From: CAVTSA01 sp963790575
Lineage (GTDB): Bacteria > Chloroflexota > Dormibacteria > Dormibacterales > Dormibacteraceae
DNA: 64,000 nt
Reading direction: 5' to 3'
NCBI GenBank assembly: GCA_963790575.1
Contig: CAWBPD010000026.1
Span: 62,001-126,000 of the forward strand
Below are positions 63,297 to 64,000 of the stretch, piece after piece (within the stretch, counting starts at the first letter, position 1; every line of letters begins with the position of its first letter). The notes beneath the pieces were generated by a model. It saw only the letters and a program-made list of their open reading frames with translations. It made no database searches and was not told where the DNA came from. The position numbers were made by a program, and so were the translations under genes.

Positions 63297-63310
63297 GAGT
63301 CTCGTGGGGT
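63297..63310 (-). repeat. Isolated copy of the trpE-trpG hairpin unit
   Basis: GGAGTCTCGTGGGG is the exact complement of CCCCACGAGACTCC, the left arm of two units in the 50275-50477 array. The right arm and loop are missing. It lies 30 bp before the YbjQ start, which shows that the family F element is dispersed. Confidence 0.5.
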
Positions 63311-63339
63311 GGGGTCACTCTGGCAAGCTACGCGCCATC

Positions 63340-63735
63340 ATGATGGGCCCGCAGGCGCAGCAGCAACAGCAGTACCAGGAGCAGCGACCGGCGCTCGATC
63401 CCCACTGGGTGACGACCGCGTTCGAGATCCGGGGCGCACGCATCGCCCGTTCCCTGGGGGTGGTGCGTGGGGTCACCGTCCGCTCCCGGAGCGTCATCGG
63501 CAGCATCGGCGCCGGCTTCCAGGCGCTGGGCGGCGGCAACATCACGCTCTACACCGAGCTGGCCGAGCATGCCCGCCAGGAGGCGTACCTGATCATGTGC
63601 GGGCACGCCGCGCAGATGGGCGCAAATGGGATCATCGGGATGCGGTACGACGCCAACGAGATCCAGTCGGGCATCACCGAGGTTCTCGCCTACGGCACCG
63701 CAGTCGTCTTCGAAGCCGACCCCGACGTGAAGTAA
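63340..63735 (+). CDS. YbjQ/DUF74 family protein
   Basis: 131 residues from ATG 63340 (a second ATG follows directly). After a Gln-rich tail (QAQQQQQYQEQR) the YbjQ core starts GARIARSLGVVRGVTVRSRS, then AEHARQEAYLIMCGHAAQMG, ANGIIGMRYDANEI and AYGTAVVFE. The family forms pentamers of unknown, sometimes metal-linked, function. Its stop is followed by trpS after 18 bp. Confidence 0.85.
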   Translation: MMGPQAQQQQQYQEQRPALDPHWVTTAFEIRGARIARSLGVVRGVTVRSRSVIGSIGAGFQALGGGNITLYTELAEHARQEAYLIMCGHAAQMGANGIIGMRYDANEIQSGITEVLAYGTAVVFEADPDVK

Positions 63736-63753
63736 GGAGCAATCGACCCCGGG

Positions 63754-64000
63754 ATGCGCATCTTCTCCGGCATCCAGCCGACCGGACAGAAGCACTTTGG
63801 CAACTACGCCGGCGGCTTCCGCCAGTATCGCCAGACGCAGGAGGCGGGCGAAGCGTTCTTCTGCATCGTCGACCTTCACTCGGTCACGATCGACTACGAT
63901 CCGGTCGATCTCCGCTCGTCGTCGCTGGACCTGGCGGCGATGCTGCTGGCGACCGGGCTCGACCCCCAGCGATCGACGATCTTCGCGCAGAGCCACAACC
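63754..64000 (+). CDS. trpS: Tryptophanyl-tRNA synthetase (N-terminal part, cut by window end)
   Basis: The frame from ATG 63754 reads MRIFSGIQPTGQKHFGNYAG, the class I HIGH-like motif (HFGN) of TrpRS with the G-I-Q-P-T-G lead, then FFCIVDLHSVTIDYD and LDPQRSTIFAQSHN. It charges tRNA-Trp. AAGGAG (63733-63738) overlaps the YbjQ stop. At least 82 codons are visible. It completes the tryptophan theme of the right half. Confidence 0.93.
   Translation, partial: MRIFSGIQPTGQKHFGNYAGGFRQYRQTQEAGEAFFCIVDLHSVTIDYDPVDLRSSSLDLAAMLLATGLDPQRSTIFAQSHN

Overview
This is a GC-rich chromosomal window (roughly 70% G+C by eye) from a free-living bacterium. It has about 60 protein genes on both strands, many GTG starts, very short gaps and frequent 4-nt ATGA/GTGA overlaps. 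The order uvrC - rapZ-like - whiA - gap - pgk - tpiA - gpm with secG nearby is typical of Actinobacteria and of the Chloroflexota/Dormibacterota side of Terrabacteria. An F420-type luciferase-like oxidoreductase, a form-II CoxL-like protein, delta-60 repeats and WhiA fit such a soil or environmental lineage. The phylum cannot be fixed from the sequence alone. No rRNA, tRNA, CRISPR array, insertion sequence or prophage was recognised.

Layout. 1-9 kb: a tightly coupled minus-strand operon for surface glycan or glycoprotein work (GT2-GtrA fusion, GtrA flippase, HPr-kinase-like P-loop protein, GT39 transferase, phospholipase C-like esterase, Ig-like anchored protein, GH99-like lipoprotein), with a possible leader peptide and a repeat-rich upstream region. 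9-13.9 kb: PHP phosphoesterase, M32 carboxypeptidase, GalT-like protein, alpha/beta hydrolase. 13.9-23.5 kb: uvrC, a RapZ-like protein without a recognisable P-loop, an inserted minus-strand block (epimerase and two acetyltransferases), whiA, then the gap-pgk-tpiA-gpm glycolytic operon. 23.6-32.2 kb: LPG-synthase-like flippase, delta-60 beta-propeller, ABM-fold protein, large AAA/LuxR regulator divergent from a FUSC transporter, superoxide dismutase, secG. 32.3-47.4 kb: KimA-like transporter, SDR, aminotransferase, acetyl-CoA synthetase, GNAT, LLM oxidoreductase, class V aminotransferase, CoxL-like hydroxylase, HhH-GPD protein, NudC, and two methyltransferase paralogues, the first frameshifted. 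47.4-55.5 kb: two-repeat TMEM175-type channel divergent from a complete trpE-G-D-C-F-B-A operon. 55.6-64 kb: two MFS exporters, an ArsR-GNAT fusion, a VapBC pair, tyrA, a DAO-type oxidase, a Nudix protein, DUF3592, YbjQ and the start of trpS. Aromatic amino acid synthesis and use (trp operon, tyrA, trpS) is therefore spread over the last quarter.

The most striking signal is not a gene. Twelve intergenic gaps between 11.9 and 59.8 kb each carry two (once three) copies of a short palindrome or inverted repeat. The cores fall into five unrelated sequence families, yet the two copies sit 41-44 bp apart at every locus, usually exactly 42. Several spacers hold an inner hairpin. They look like REPIN-type doublets or paired operators of one geometry and deserve a genome-wide search. 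A second element, an array of hairpins with covarying stems and a conserved 12-nt loop, separates trpE from trpG.
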